From Marinobacter sp. HL-58 (GTDB lineage Bacteria; Pseudomonadota; Gammaproteobacteria; Pseudomonadales; Oleiphilaceae), in the NCBI RefSeq assembly GCF_001314605.1, contig NZ_LIHP01000004.1, positions 62,001 to 126,000 of the forward strand: a stretch of 64,000 nt of DNA, given 5' to 3'. Both the position numbers and the translations under genes were made by a program. Positions 1 through 8,945 of the stretch are shown one piece after another. How positions within the stretch are numbered: position 1 is the first letter of the stretch; every line of letters starts with the position of its first letter. The notes below the pieces were generated by a model. It was not told the origin of the DNA. It searched no databases and saw nothing but the letters and a program-made list of their open reading frames with translations.

Positions 1-276
1 AGTAGCATTGCGGCCTTGATCGCTTTTAAAGAAGGCATTGAGCACCCGGCATTTGGGGCGGCAGCGGCTCTGGCATTTATTGTTGTGCTGGATGCAAGCA
101 GCCTTCGCCGCCAGATCGGTAGGCAGGCAGATGCGATAAATCAGCTAGCAGAATCCCAGGGGATGTCCATCCCTCAACTGAGGGAACGGATGGGTCATAC
201 CTTGATCGAAATAATTGCCGGCATAGTCACGGGTATTTTGACTGCAGCGGGTGTACATTGGGGAATGCAAATTTAA
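1..276 (+). CDS. Divergent PAP2-family (DUF212/YuiD-like) membrane protein, 3' part
   Basis: The frame is open from base 1, so the gene begins left of the window and only about 91 C-terminal residues are visible. The segment contains a small-residue hydrophobic stretch, then VVLDASSLRRQIGRQADAIN, then LRERMGHTLIEIIAGIVTGI. This matches the end of DUF212 proteins, which share conserved D-A-x-x-x-R, Q-A-x-x-x-N and GHT-x-x-E positions. These are small membrane proteins related to PAP2 phosphatases, of unclear function. A TTG at 16 could be mistaken for a start, but the family homology continues upstream of it. About 218 bases without a gene separate it from the next one, so it is probably not part of the polysaccharide operon. 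Confidence 0.75.
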   Translation, partial: SSIAALIAFKEGIEHPAFGAAAALAFIVVLDASSLRRQIGRQADAINQLAESQGMSIPQLRERMGHTLIEIIAGIVTGILTAAGVHWGMQI

Positions 277-494
277 TGTAACTTTAGGTGGTGATCACAT
301 TTAGTTCGGTTCGTTGCCTCTACCGCGGCTACAATCGATTTTAAGTGATCGTTGCAGGGTTTAGTTTATCGAGTGTTCGGCAAAGAAATGTGTGTTTTTG
401 AAATCCTGTGCTGTGAGTCGCCGATCAGGAAGGCTGTCAGGGTAATATAAGTCGAGATTACAGACACGCCTAAGATGTATATTTGGAGAAGAAA

Positions 495-1826
495 ATGAAA
501 AGCCGAAATGTGTATAGCTTGGCTACGGTGTTAGTGGCGTTTTCACTCGCTTCCCCGCTAGTGTTTGCTGCCCCCCAGATTTCTCAGGTTACAAGTCAAT
601 CATTGGAGCAGGGAGGCACGCTGACAATCCAAGGTTCCGGCTTCGTCCGCGAGTCGTCTGATCCTCATGCAGTTATGTTCGATATGGTTGATAAAGCTTA
701 TATTAATGGCGAAACAAATACACACCATGAGTCTTTTGATGAGTTAGATCCGGTTTTGCGGATAGATGAGGATCCAGATACCCTTTGGTGGAAACCGTCA
801 CGGGGCTCGACAGATGCATTGCAGGCGCCAAGTATTGTGAGGGATTTAGACGGTAGAGGAATTCAAAACGGAGCACTCTATCATCTGAAGGGTTATAACT
901 CATGGCTCGGTTGGCCTTCAGCCTACGGGGGAAATGACACGCCAGCGGACAACACGAAGCTCTATGTTGCTTGGTATCTGAAAATGTCTTACGACCCTAG
1001 GTATTATTGGACAGTCTCTCCTCTTGAATTGGAGGGTCAATTTATTCCCAATGAAAAGATAATAGTTAATGGTTTTGAAGGAAGGTATATTGGAATCGGA
1101 ACAGAGGGTCACTCCGAAGGGATGCTTCATTTCGAAATCCTCGGCAAAGGCAATACGAATGATATTCGCGGAGAGGAAATCGTAGGTCAATCTTCGGGGG
1201 CTTCTACAGTTTTCCCTACCGATTCGGCGCGCGGCACCGGTGTTGGTTTTGAAAATCCAGGCTCAAACAAGTATCTTCGTGTTTGGGAAGACCCTCAGGG
1301 GAAAGAGGGAATCAGGCTATCGTGGACTCAAATGACGGTGCATGATGAGTGGGAGGCGGCACCTGTTACGCCTGGTGAGTGGCACTTAATGGAATTTATG
1401 CTAGATACTGATGAGGGTGTGGTCCGAGCTTATACCGACAGGCAGCTTGTTGCTGAAGTCGATGTCAGTGATAAAGAGAATTACCCTGGTAAATGGAGTC
1501 CCACCATCGCGTTGCTAGGTTTCAATGGTAAAACTCAAGAATTCCAAGACATCCAAATCGATGACATCTATATGGATAGTAGCTTCTCACGTGTAGTAAT
1601 TGGAGACAAACCAAAATATTCAGAATTGGACCACTATGAGTTGCAATATCCTATCAAATGGAAAAGTGGGGAGATTGAGGTAAGGCTTAATTTTGGGGCA
1701 ATTGACCCTAAAACCCAAGCTTACCTTTATGTAGTTGATGAGAGTGGAAAAGTAAACGAGGAAGGTTTTTCATTATGTGATGATTGCCGTGTTCCTCCTT
1801 CGAAAGTCCAGCTTGATGTCAATTAG
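495..1826 (+). CDS. Secreted protein with IPT/TIG-like N-terminus and lectin-like body
   Basis: I prefer the ATG at 495, preceded by GGAGAAGAAA, over an in-frame TTG at 483. The product is about 443 residues. It has a Sec signal peptide ending near VFA|AP (residues 24-25), then a stretch resembling the start of an IPT/TIG immunoglobulin-like fold (SLEQGGTLTIQGSGF). The central and C-terminal parts look beta-rich, with W/Y-rich segments and an IDDIYMDSSFSRVVIGD motif that resembles segments of concanavalin A-like jelly-roll proteins acting on or binding polysaccharides. I recognise no catalytic residues and no PEP-CTERM tail; the chain ends in QLDVN. It is AT-rich compared with core genes downstream. 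Its place at the head of the polysaccharide cluster suggests a polysaccharide-binding or processing role, which is inference. Confidence 0.6.
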   Translation: MKSRNVYSLATVLVAFSLASPLVFAAPQISQVTSQSLEQGGTLTIQGSGFVRESSDPHAVMFDMVDKAYINGETNTHHESFDELDPVLRIDEDPDTLWWKPSRGSTDALQAPSIVRDLDGRGIQNGALYHLKGYNSWLGWPSAYGGNDTPADNTKLYVAWYLKMSYDPRYYWTVSPLELEGQFIPNEKIIVNGFEGRYIGIGTEGHSEGMLHFEILGKGNTNDIRGEEIVGQSSGASTVFPTDSARGTGVGFENPGSNKYLRVWEDPQGKEGIRLSWTQMTVHDEWEAAPVTPGEWHLMEFMLDTDEGVVRAYTDRQLVAEVDVSDKENYPGKWSPTIALLGFNGKTQEFQDIQIDDIYMDSSFSRVVIGDKPKYSELDHYELQYPIKWKSGEIEVRLNFGAIDPKTQAYLYVVDESGKVNEEGFSLCDDCRVPPSKVQLDVN

Positions 1827-1912
1827 CTATTACAGTTGTCCAGTTGATTTATTGGCGGGTTGAAAGAAAATGTATTTATCAATTATATATTTTATAAAAT
1901 CGGTTGTTAAGA

Positions 1913-2800
1913 ATGGAATCAAGGCAAGGTTTAGTTTCAGTCGTTATCCCCTCGTATAATCGGGCAGCTTATATTGAAGAAGCAGTAGATTCGGTTCTTA
2001 AGCAATCTTATAAGTCTATACAGTTAATTGTTGTAGATGACGGTTCAGATGATGGTAGTTATGAAAAGCTTGGAAATTATGAGGCTTTGGGTGTACTTGA
2101 TTTGTTGACACACCCTGATCGTCAGAATCGCGGTCAGTCTGCGGCCATTAACCTCGGAATTCGTCACGCAAGCGGAGAATATTTTGCTGTACTGGATAGT
2201 GACGATATGTTTGCTAGCGAAAAAATTGCCAACCAAGTAACTTTTTTGGAAGAGCACCCGGATATTGGAATGGTTTATGGACAAGGGCACGCAGTTGATG
2301 TGGAGGGCAATTTCCTATTCAAGGTTCCCGGAGACGAACATTTAGAACTCGGAGATCCTAATTACCTCTTGCTCGACTGCTACATGGCTCTTCCTGGCGG
2401 GGCGTTGATTCGGAAATCGGTTTTAGACGAAGTTGGATTTTTTGAAGAGTCTTTTCGTGCTGGGCAAGATCACGATATGGCTTTGCGGATTATGGAGGCC
2501 ACGAAAACAGCTTATCTTCCGAAACTTGCGTTTTACTACCGAAAGCATGGAGATTCCATAAGCGCAAAAGGTTTGGAGCGCCGCTGGAAAACCGGCATGG
2601 AAATTCTAGAGCGCGCCCGCCAGCGTTATCCTTATGAAAGTAGCACCATTCGTAAACGCAAGGCTGTTCTGCACTTCCGTTTGGGCCAGACCTATTGGCG
2701 GGAAGGTGATAGAGTGAAGGCATTGCCGCATCTGGTCACCTCTGGTGCACTTGATCCAGCCCGAGCGCTATCCGTTATCCTTGGCCGGGAACGGGTTTAG
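1913..2800 (+). CDS. Glycosyltransferase family 2 (GT-A fold)
   Basis: The product is about 295 residues and transfers a sugar from a nucleotide-sugar donor at the cytoplasmic membrane. The N-terminus has the GT2 signature VSVVIPSYNRAAYIEEAVDS, then VVDDGSDDGS for nucleotide binding, and VLDSDD as the metal-binding DXD. The AGQDHDMALRI region is a typical GT2 acceptor-side motif with the catalytic acidic residue. I prefer the ATG at 1913; a TTG at 1904 lies in frame but gives only an odd three-residue extension. The first half is AT-rich, the second half less so. It lies 30 bp upstream of a GT4 gene, in the same apparent operon. Donor and acceptor cannot be read from the sequence. Confidence 0.85.
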   Translation: MESRQGLVSVVIPSYNRAAYIEEAVDSVLKQSYKSIQLIVVDDGSDDGSYEKLGNYEALGVLDLLTHPDRQNRGQSAAINLGIRHASGEYFAVLDSDDMFASEKIANQVTFLEEHPDIGMVYGQGHAVDVEGNFLFKVPGDEHLELGDPNYLLLDCYMALPGGALIRKSVLDEVGFFEESFRAGQDHDMALRIMEATKTAYLPKLAFYYRKHGDSISAKGLERRWKTGMEILERARQRYPYESSTIRKRKAVLHFRLGQTYWREGDRVKALPHLVTSGALDPARALSVILGRERV

Positions 2801-2829
2801 GCCAATAGCTATAGCAGGAAGCACAATTA

Positions 2830-3966
2830 ATGCCACAGCAGGATGTTCCCCAGCCAATCCTTTTTGTAATTGACCATTTCCGTAATCCCAATGCCGGCAC
2901 GGAAGGTCAGTTGTTCAATCTGGTCAAAGGGTTGGACAGGGCCAGATTTGAACCCATTCTTTTGGTGTTTCGTGATTCCGAGTATTTGCAGCAAAATGGC
3001 TTCCCCTGTGACTACCATGTCCTGGGGCACACAAGGTTGTTCGCTCCGGCAACCTGGGTTGCACTCTGGGCATTGGCCCGAAGGTTCGGGGCTTCTGGGG
3101 TTCGGTTGGCTCACATTTTTTTCAATGATCCTTCCGTAATCTGCCCCCCGGTGTTCCGGTTGAATGGCATAAAAACCATTATCTCCAGGCGTGATATGGG
3201 GTACTGGTACACGACGGCCTATCGTGCAATGCTGGCTGTATCGGGGCGATTCGTGTCCGCGGCTATCACCAACAGTGATGCGGTAAGGCAAGTGACCGTG
3301 AAGTCGGAACCATTCAAGCTGTCCAGGGTCCATGTTATCTATAATGGTTACGATGGGGGGGAGACAGGTTCTGACTTGCCAGATGATCTTGTGAGCCTCA
3401 GGAATAAGCATCCGAACGCTGTGTTTGCTGGGCTGGTTGCCAACATTCGTCCGATCAAGCGGATGGAAGATGCCATTAAAGCTGTTGGTCAGCTCCATGA
3501 AAGTGGCCATGATCTGCACCTGATATTGATTGGCGATGGCGACCAGGCGGATCTGCGGTTATTGGTCTCAAAGTATGGAGTCGCTGATAAGGTGCATTTC
3601 CTTGGCCCCAGAGCCGATGTGAAAGCCTGTCTCAAGGCGCTGGATATTGGTCTGTTATGTTCAGAGTCCGAGGGGTTTTCCAATGCGATTGTTGAGTACC
3701 TGCAGGCAGGTCTGCCGGTGGTTTGCAGTAATGTAGGAGGCAACCCGGAGGCGGTCGAACATGGTGAAACGGGGTACCTGTACCCCTGCGGTGATATTGC
3801 AGAGCTGACAAACCACTTGCAGGCGTTGACCAATAGTAGTGAATTACGCGAACGTATCGGCCACAATGCCATTAAGCGAGCCAGGGAGCGATTCAGTATG
3901 GAGACGATGGTGGCAAAACATCAAGATATTTATGAAGAGCTGATTGAGCCCGGGAGCGCCGGGTAA
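2830..3966 (+). CDS. Glycosyltransferase family 4 (GT-B fold)
   Basis: The product is 378 residues. The N-terminal Rossmann domain opens with ILFVIDHFRNPNAGTEGQL, containing the glycine-rich acceptor-side loop of GT4 enzymes. The C-terminal domain has VANIRPIKRMEDAI and the EX7E retaining-GT motif at E281 and E289 (EGFSNAIVE). GT4 enzymes of this type add sugars to lipid-linked oligosaccharides in the cytoplasm. An AGGAAG ribosome site lies about 8 bases upstream of the ATG. The stop codon overlaps the start of the next gene by one base, so the two are almost certainly cotranslated. Which linkage it makes is unknown. Confidence 0.87.
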   Translation: MPQQDVPQPILFVIDHFRNPNAGTEGQLFNLVKGLDRARFEPILLVFRDSEYLQQNGFPCDYHVLGHTRLFAPATWVALWALARRFGASGVRLAHIFFNDPSVICPPVFRLNGIKTIISRRDMGYWYTTAYRAMLAVSGRFVSAAITNSDAVRQVTVKSEPFKLSRVHVIYNGYDGGETGSDLPDDLVSLRNKHPNAVFAGLVANIRPIKRMEDAIKAVGQLHESGHDLHLILIGDGDQADLRLLVSKYGVADKVHFLGPRADVKACLKALDIGLLCSESEGFSNAIVEYLQAGLPVVCSNVGGNPEAVEHGETGYLYPCGDIAELTNHLQALTNSSELRERIGHNAIKRARERFSMETMVAKHQDIYEELIEPGSAG

Positions 3967-4994
3967 TGGGACTGTTTTCCAAATCAATCCGCAAGCTCGG
4001 CCCTATGGGTGGTTACCGGTTTGCTCGCCAGATCTGCAGGAACCAGCCGAGAATACTGATGTATCACCGTTTTTCGGATCTGCCGGTCAAAGGCTGGGCA
4101 AGCCCTGAGTTTTTTGAGCAGCAGGTCAGGTATATTCGGGAGCATTACAACCCTTATTCCCTGGTCGGGCTGATGAAGTATCTGCGAGAGCATGGCCGCA
4201 TGCCTTCCCACGCGGTGGTCATTACAGTGGACGATGGCTACCGGGACTTCTACGAGCACGCCTTTCCCATTCTGCAACGCCATGGCGTGCCGGCCACCCT
4301 GTTTGTGACAACCGGGTTTATAGAAAGACGACTATGGCTCTGGCCGGACAAGATCACCTGGATTCTGGATCAGATCACCCATATCGACCGGGAATTTACG
4401 ATTGGTTCCCTTACCGTAAAAGTGGGGGCCCTGGATGGCGGTTTGCGGAACCAGCTTTGGAAGCAGTGGATTGCTCACGCCCTTTCTTTACCCGATGAAG
4501 ACAAGCATGAGTTCATAACGGCTCTGGCCAGCGAGCTCGGGCTCAGCTTTCCAAATGAAATTCCAAAGGCCTTTGCACCGCTAAATTGGGTTGAGTTAAA
4601 GGAATTGCAGGCTGGAGGCATTGAGATTGGCGGCCATACGGTAACCCACCCTTCACTGGGGCGCGTTACTGAAGCCCGGGCAAGGGACGAGATTTTCGGC
4701 TGTCGTGATGCGCTTAATCAGCACGTTGGACAGCGGGAGCGTACCTTTTGCTATCCCAATGGCCAACCTTCGGACTTTCAGCATTTTCTGCCAGAGTTGG
4801 TGCGGGAGGCAGGTTTCCTTGGCGCCGTTACTGCATTCCCCGATTCTCAAGGAATAAATGATCCATACCTTATGAGACGGCATGCCAGCGGAGATAATAT
4901 GTTTCAGTTTCATAAAGCTGTTTCGGGTTTCGAGCTTCTGGGGCATCGAGTAAAGGGCGATCGAAGGCTTGAGCCAGGTTCTTCTGCCGCATGA
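3966..4994 (+). CDS. Polysaccharide deacetylase (NodB domain, CE4)
   Basis: The product is 342 residues. It contains the NodB core: TVDDGYRDFYEHAFPIL (T87, D89, D90) carries the catalytic and metal-binding aspartates, and HTVTH (H224, H228) is the metal-binding histidine pair. CE4 enzymes remove N-acetyl groups from amino sugars in polysaccharides. There is no obvious signal peptide, so it may act on lipid-linked intermediates or reach the periplasm by another route. Deacetylases of this group are common in exosortase-associated polysaccharide loci. The gene overlaps both neighbours (1 base upstream, 4 bases downstream). A second, more divergent deacetylase lies at 7029. Confidence 0.85.
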   Translation: MGLFSKSIRKLGPMGGYRFARQICRNQPRILMYHRFSDLPVKGWASPEFFEQQVRYIREHYNPYSLVGLMKYLREHGRMPSHAVVITVDDGYRDFYEHAFPILQRHGVPATLFVTTGFIERRLWLWPDKITWILDQITHIDREFTIGSLTVKVGALDGGLRNQLWKQWIAHALSLPDEDKHEFITALASELGLSFPNEIPKAFAPLNWVELKELQAGGIEIGGHTVTHPSLGRVTEARARDEIFGCRDALNQHVGQRERTFCYPNGQPSDFQHFLPELVREAGFLGAVTAFPDSQGINDPYLMRRHASGDNMFQFHKAVSGFELLGHRVKGDRRLEPGSSAA

Positions 4995-6367
4995 AACAGG
5001 GAATGATGACTTCCACTCGGCAAGCAAAGCAGGGCGTCCTTTCGAAACTGGATACAGAAATCGTAAATCAGTTCAGCTTCGTTTTGTATCTATATTTCAT
5101 CCTCGACTTTTTTCTCCGTTTTTCATCCCGGATTCCAGGATATGGTGTCATCAGACCAACCTTGGTGGCCGTAGTTGTTATTAGCCTTCTATTATTTTTG
5201 CAGCGTGAAAAGCTGAGGGGCCGTTTCAACGATCCGATCTTTAAAGCACTCTTTGTTCTGTTTGGTTATATCGTCATCAGTCTGCCTCTGGTCGAGTGGC
5301 CGGGGAGTGTAATCCGCTCGAACCTCGATCCGTTCATTAAAGCCGTTGTGTTTTTGTTCTTCACAGCACTGATTGTGGATACAGAAAAGCGCCTTAAGTG
5401 GTTTATTGGCGTGTTCGTGTTCTGCCAGGTGTTCCGTGTGCTGGAACCGCTATACATGAATATTACCCAGGGTTACTGGGGAAGTTCCACGCACCTGAGT
5501 GGGGGTGATTTTGCGGATCGACTGGCAGGCGCTCCGGCCGACGTGATTAACCCCAATGAGTTGGGTTTTGTGATTGCGACCGCCATTCCATTTCTTCATT
5601 ACCTGCTATGGCCGCTGGGCTGGAAATCCAAGTTAATTTACCTGGTTTTGATGCCGGCCATGCTATACGCACTGCTTCTTACCATGTCCAGAGGTGCATT
5701 TGTTGCGCTGCTGGTCGTTGCGTTTCTTGTGTTCAAGGAGTCGCGGCATAAGATGGGGCTGATTGTTATGGCCGTGGTATTGGTTATTGGCGCTCTTAAT
5801 GTGATGACGCCTCTTCAGAAAGATCGATATCTTTCGCTGGTAGATAGCAACACTGCGGGGGGGGCCTCGGCCGACGGTCGTTTGAGAGGTATGGTAGGAG
5901 AATTCAAGCTTGGATTGACGCGACCCGTTGCAGGTCATGGACTTGGAACTACTCCCGAAGCAAAGTATCACAAATGGGGGTCAACAAAGGCTAGCCATAA
6001 TCTCTATGCTGAGATTGTTATCGAACTGGGGTTGATTGGATTTGTCATTTTTCTCCGTTTCCTTTACCAAATTGCACGCAGACTCTCCGTTGTACGATCG
6101 CGGTTCGCGGCTCTGGACAAGAATAACCAATCCTATTATTCAAGACTGAACAAGTGCCTTATTGCGGTGTTCTGGATGTACGCAGTGTACAGCCTGAACT
6201 ATTGGGGCTTGTCCCAGTACTATTGGTATCTTTTGGGGGGGCTGGTGATCGCCTTCGGGCGTTTGGTGTCGCACGAGCTTTCAGCCTCTTGCGAGCTATC
6301 TTCGTCCTCCAGACACACTGACGAGGTCCGGCCCAGCTATCCTTTGGCAAGCAGGATAAGAGGGTGA
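4991..6367 (+). CDS. O-antigen ligase / Wzy-type polymerase family membrane protein
   Basis: The product is 458 residues with about ten or more hydrophobic segments and a large loop in the middle. The signature STKASHNLYAEIVIELGLIG near residues 330-350 is the conserved Wzy_C element, with its key histidine, of O-antigen ligases and polymerases. In exosortase gene clusters this position is often held by the so-called O-glycosylation ligase of the exosortase A system. It could therefore polymerise repeat units or transfer finished glycan to a carrier. The start ATG overlaps the previous stop by 4 bases (ATGA). Ligase and polymerase cannot be told apart from sequence alone. Confidence 0.82.
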   Translation: MKQGMMTSTRQAKQGVLSKLDTEIVNQFSFVLYLYFILDFFLRFSSRIPGYGVIRPTLVAVVVISLLLFLQREKLRGRFNDPIFKALFVLFGYIVISLPLVEWPGSVIRSNLDPFIKAVVFLFFTALIVDTEKRLKWFIGVFVFCQVFRVLEPLYMNITQGYWGSSTHLSGGDFADRLAGAPADVINPNELGFVIATAIPFLHYLLWPLGWKSKLIYLVLMPAMLYALLLTMSRGAFVALLVVAFLVFKESRHKMGLIVMAVVLVIGALNVMTPLQKDRYLSLVDSNTAGGASADGRLRGMVGEFKLGLTRPVAGHGLGTTPEAKYHKWGSTKASHNLYAEIVIELGLIGFVIFLRFLYQIARRLSVVRSRFAALDKNNQSYYSRLNKCLIAVFWMYAVYSLNYWGLSQYYWYLLGGLVIAFGRLVSHELSASCELSSSSRHTDEVRPSYPLASRIRG

Positions 6368-7032
6368 GTGTGAAGTGGCTTGAAAATGAGTTCAAAGAAA
6401 TTCAATTTTTTCTGTACCGGGCACGCAATCGCTTGTTCTCCCAGCAAGACTGGGTTGTCCTGTGTAAACTGCTTGATGGGAATGAAGTCAGGACGGCTGC
6501 AGATTGCATTGACGTAAAAGAGGTGAATGAGAGTGATCTTGAGCGTGTAGCTGATGCATTACCGGATGAGCTTGCAGGCCGGCTCACTGATGAGAGGCAG
6601 TTAGCAATGGTCAGGTCTCGTTTCAAGGCTGGCGTGCCCTGTGTAATTGCATTCAATACCAAAACGTCAGAGATTCTCGGTGGTTGCTGGTGCCGCCCTC
6701 TGGCTAACGAACATGCTTTACGTTCATTGATTCCAAATTGGTCCAGCGTATTTGAGATATCAACACTTTTTGTGACCCCCGAGGCAAGGGGTAAAAGAAT
6801 CGGAGCTGTGTTGATAAATAGGGCCTGTAGCCTTATGAAAGGAAAAGGGGTTCAGGGATGTGTTTCGCTGGTCTGGTATACCCGCTCCCCATCCATCAAG
6901 TCCCATCTCAAACTCGGGTTTCGGCCGGTTGGTGAAAAGGTTACAGCATCGGTTATCGGCTTCAGGAAGACCTGGTTTCGCGCTCAGTATCGTTCCAAGG
7001 CGCTCCCGCAATACGAAGGACACACTTCATGA
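6364..7032 (+). CDS. GNAT-family N-acetyltransferase
   Basis: The product is 222 residues with a GTG start that overlaps the preceding stop. The C-terminal two thirds contain a GNAT fold: ISTLFVTPEARGKRIGAVLI carries beta-4 and the acetyl-CoA pyrophosphate loop (R-G-K-R-I-G), followed by KSHLKLGFRPVG, the usual final strand. The N-terminal 60 residues are family-specific. Its lodging between a polymerase and a deacetylase in one overlapping operon suggests acetylation of a sugar or sugar precursor. The acceptor cannot be inferred. It is distinct from the longer GNAT proteins at 10075 and 18091. Confidence 0.8.
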   Translation: MSVKWLENEFKEIQFFLYRARNRLFSQQDWVVLCKLLDGNEVRTAADCIDVKEVNESDLERVADALPDELAGRLTDERQLAMVRSRFKAGVPCVIAFNTKTSEILGGCWCRPLANEHALRSLIPNWSSVFEISTLFVTPEARGKRIGAVLINRACSLMKGKGVQGCVSLVWYTRSPSIKSHLKLGFRPVGEKVTASVIGFRKTWFRAQYRSKALPQYEGHTS

Positions 7033-7913
7033 TGGTTCCTGCCTTGATGTATCACCATATCTCACCGATAAATGGACCGCATTCGGTTTCGCCGGCAGTA
7101 TTCCGCGAACACCTTCAGTTATTTGCTGAGCATAATGTTCGGACGCTCTCCCTGTCTGAATTTGAAGCCTGGAGGGCAGGGGAACTAACTCTGAGTCAGC
7201 CGGCTGTGCTATTGACGTTCGATGATGCCTGGTTGGACAACTGGGTGCACGCGCTTCCTATATTGCAGGAATTTGAGTCGAAGGCCGTATTTTTCGTGGT
7301 GACATCATGGCCCGGAGATTTGGGCCCGAGGTGGGATCTTCAGGGCTCAGATAGCTGGAAGCAGCCCTCTCATGCAGCTTCAATGGCGCTTGCTGGAACA
7401 CCTGAAGGTGATGAAGTGTCAATGAGATGGTCTGAGTTGTTGGCTGCCAGAGATACGGGCCTTGTGGACCTGGCCAGCCACTCCCATCGGCATGGCAACT
7501 GGTGGGAGCAGGGAGCCACTTGGGAGGAGAAACTGGCTATTTTGGAAGAGGATCTTGCCGAAACCCGGGAGGTGTTGCAGAAGAGGGCGGGCGAGTGCTC
7601 TCCAAATTTTTGCTGGCCAAAAGGGCAGTTCAGTAATGAGATGGTCCGGATTGCGAGGAGTTGCGGGTTTTCCTCGCAATTCTCAACTCTGCGTGGTGGG
7701 AATGGCATGGGTACTTCGAAGCTTGTCCGCCGTATCAATGCAGAGAACAAGCCTGCCTCCTGGCTGGAAAAGCGACTGATAACCTACCGTAATCCGGTAC
7801 TGGGTAACGTCCTGGGTCTGGTTCATCAAAAACTGCATGGTGCTCGCCTGGCCAGGCGTTTTGCTTCCGCGCCGAGGAGCGAGTTCCGTTTTCCCCTCCT
7901 GGCTTCAGTTTAG
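7029..7913 (+). CDS. Polysaccharide deacetylase (NodB domain)
   Basis: The product is 294 residues, starting at ATGATG within the end of the previous gene. It opens with PALMYHHISP, usual for CE4 enzymes, and has TFDDAW (T63 to W68) as motif 1 and HSHRH (H151, H155) as the metal-binding motif. FCWPKGQFS later in the chain is the typical motif 3 region. Motif 1 has Ala-Trp where Gly-Tyr or Gly is common, a tolerated variant. No signal peptide is evident. It is the last plus-strand gene of this block and runs 9 bases into the convergent sulfotransferase gene. Confidence 0.85.
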   Translation: MMVPALMYHHISPINGPHSVSPAVFREHLQLFAEHNVRTLSLSEFEAWRAGELTLSQPAVLLTFDDAWLDNWVHALPILQEFESKAVFFVVTSWPGDLGPRWDLQGSDSWKQPSHAASMALAGTPEGDEVSMRWSELLAARDTGLVDLASHSHRHGNWWEQGATWEEKLAILEEDLAETREVLQKRAGECSPNFCWPKGQFSNEMVRIARSCGFSSQFSTLRGGNGMGTSKLVRRINAENKPASWLEKRLITYRNPVLGNVLGLVHQKLHGARLARRFASAPRSEFRFPLLASV

Positions 7914-8696
7914 ACAGGCCTGTTTTGCGTGCTCGTAGATCTCCTGGTCAAACCGGCACATTTCCTCCACTTTCTTCCTTAGCTCCGGGGTCACGATTTC
8001 TGAAACCTTCTTGTCGCTGGTTGTGCGCTTGTTCTGCACGCCAAAAGAAACCCGGACCCCAAGTTCCCTGCGAACATCCGCCTCGAAGCGCTCCATGTCA
8101 TCGGTAAAACCGATCACGGCGAAGTGCTTCAGGTTCGCCTTGGCCCTCTCAACCAGCCTGGCCGGTTCATCGATAACCAGCTTGGTATCGCCACAGAAGT
8201 ATTCGCAGAATTTCAGGGCGTTCCGCTGGCCCAGGGGGGAGTCCAGGTAGCTTTCGAAATCCAGTTCAATCCTGGATTGGTGGTCCCGCTGGAAGTTATA
8301 GAAGTATTCAGAGATGAAACGCTCTACTGGATCCCGTAGCACGGTAATCAGCTTGTATCCCTGGAACTGGTCGTAGGCTTTGCTATTGAATGGAACGTGC
8401 CCGCCAATAAAGTAGATATCTTTCCACATCAGGTAGTGGAGCAGCTCCACCCGAAATGTACGTATGCGGTTGAAGTCTTCCAGGCGGGAAAAATCCAGGG
8501 GGCCGTGCTGGCGCTCCATTACTGCGGCTGTTCCCGGTGCAGCGATGGATTCCTCGGATAGAAAGTAGCGCAAACGCAAGGCCCGGGACACGGACGTGCC
8601 AGCGCACTTGGGCACATGGTGAAACACAACACGCTTGCCCATGATCGCCTGTTTGAAGCGGTTGCGATTGTTGTAGAGGTTCTGGATCCAGCTCAT
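7905..8696 (-). CDS. Sulfotransferase family protein
   Basis: The product is 263 residues. VVFHHVPKCAGTSVSRALR (about residues 23-41) is the 5'-phosphosulfate-binding loop that grips PAPS. VLRDPVERFISEYFY (about 140-154) is the 3'-phosphate-binding motif. The layout fits the Sulfotransfer_2 group, which sulfates carbohydrates. It stands alone on the minus strand inside a plus-strand cluster, overlapping the 3' end of the deacetylase gene by 9 bases. About 249 bases separate its start from the divergent glycosyltransferase; I see no clear promoter there. With the unrelated sulfotransferase at 13262, it suggests that the surface glycan is sulfated. Confidence 0.85.
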   Translation of the reverse strand: MSWIQNLYNNRNRFKQAIMGKRVVFHHVPKCAGTSVSRALRLRYFLSEESIAAPGTAAVMERQHGPLDFSRLEDFNRIRTFRVELLHYLMWKDIYFIGGHVPFNSKAYDQFQGYKLITVLRDPVERFISEYFYNFQRDHQSRIELDFESYLDSPLGQRNALKFCEYFCGDTKLVIDEPARLVERAKANLKHFAVIGFTDDMERFEADVRRELGVRVSFGVQNKRTTSDKKVSEIVTPELRKKVEEMCRFDQEIYEHAKQACLN

Positions 8697-8945
8697 TTCA
8701 TCGTCCCTGGTGCAGTTGAAAATAGTGGCGTTGTCCGGCCTGTTTCCGCTGCGGATTCTCCCATAAATGCAGAGAAACTCCTATCGTTGGGGGCGTGCTG
8801 AGGTTATTTGGGTACTGGATAGCTACGGCGTATGACATTCACGCTCACTTGCCTCATAATGCTCTGTCTGTTGGGAGTTGAGCCCGTAATACGGGTTTGC
8901 GAGTCTTGGCATTCGTTGTCGCTAAATCCAGGATGGAATTAAGCA

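Noticed and set aside
8697..8945. Divergent promoter region between the sulfotransferase and the GT4 gene
   Set aside because: I found no convincing -35/-10 pair, operator or hairpin in it.
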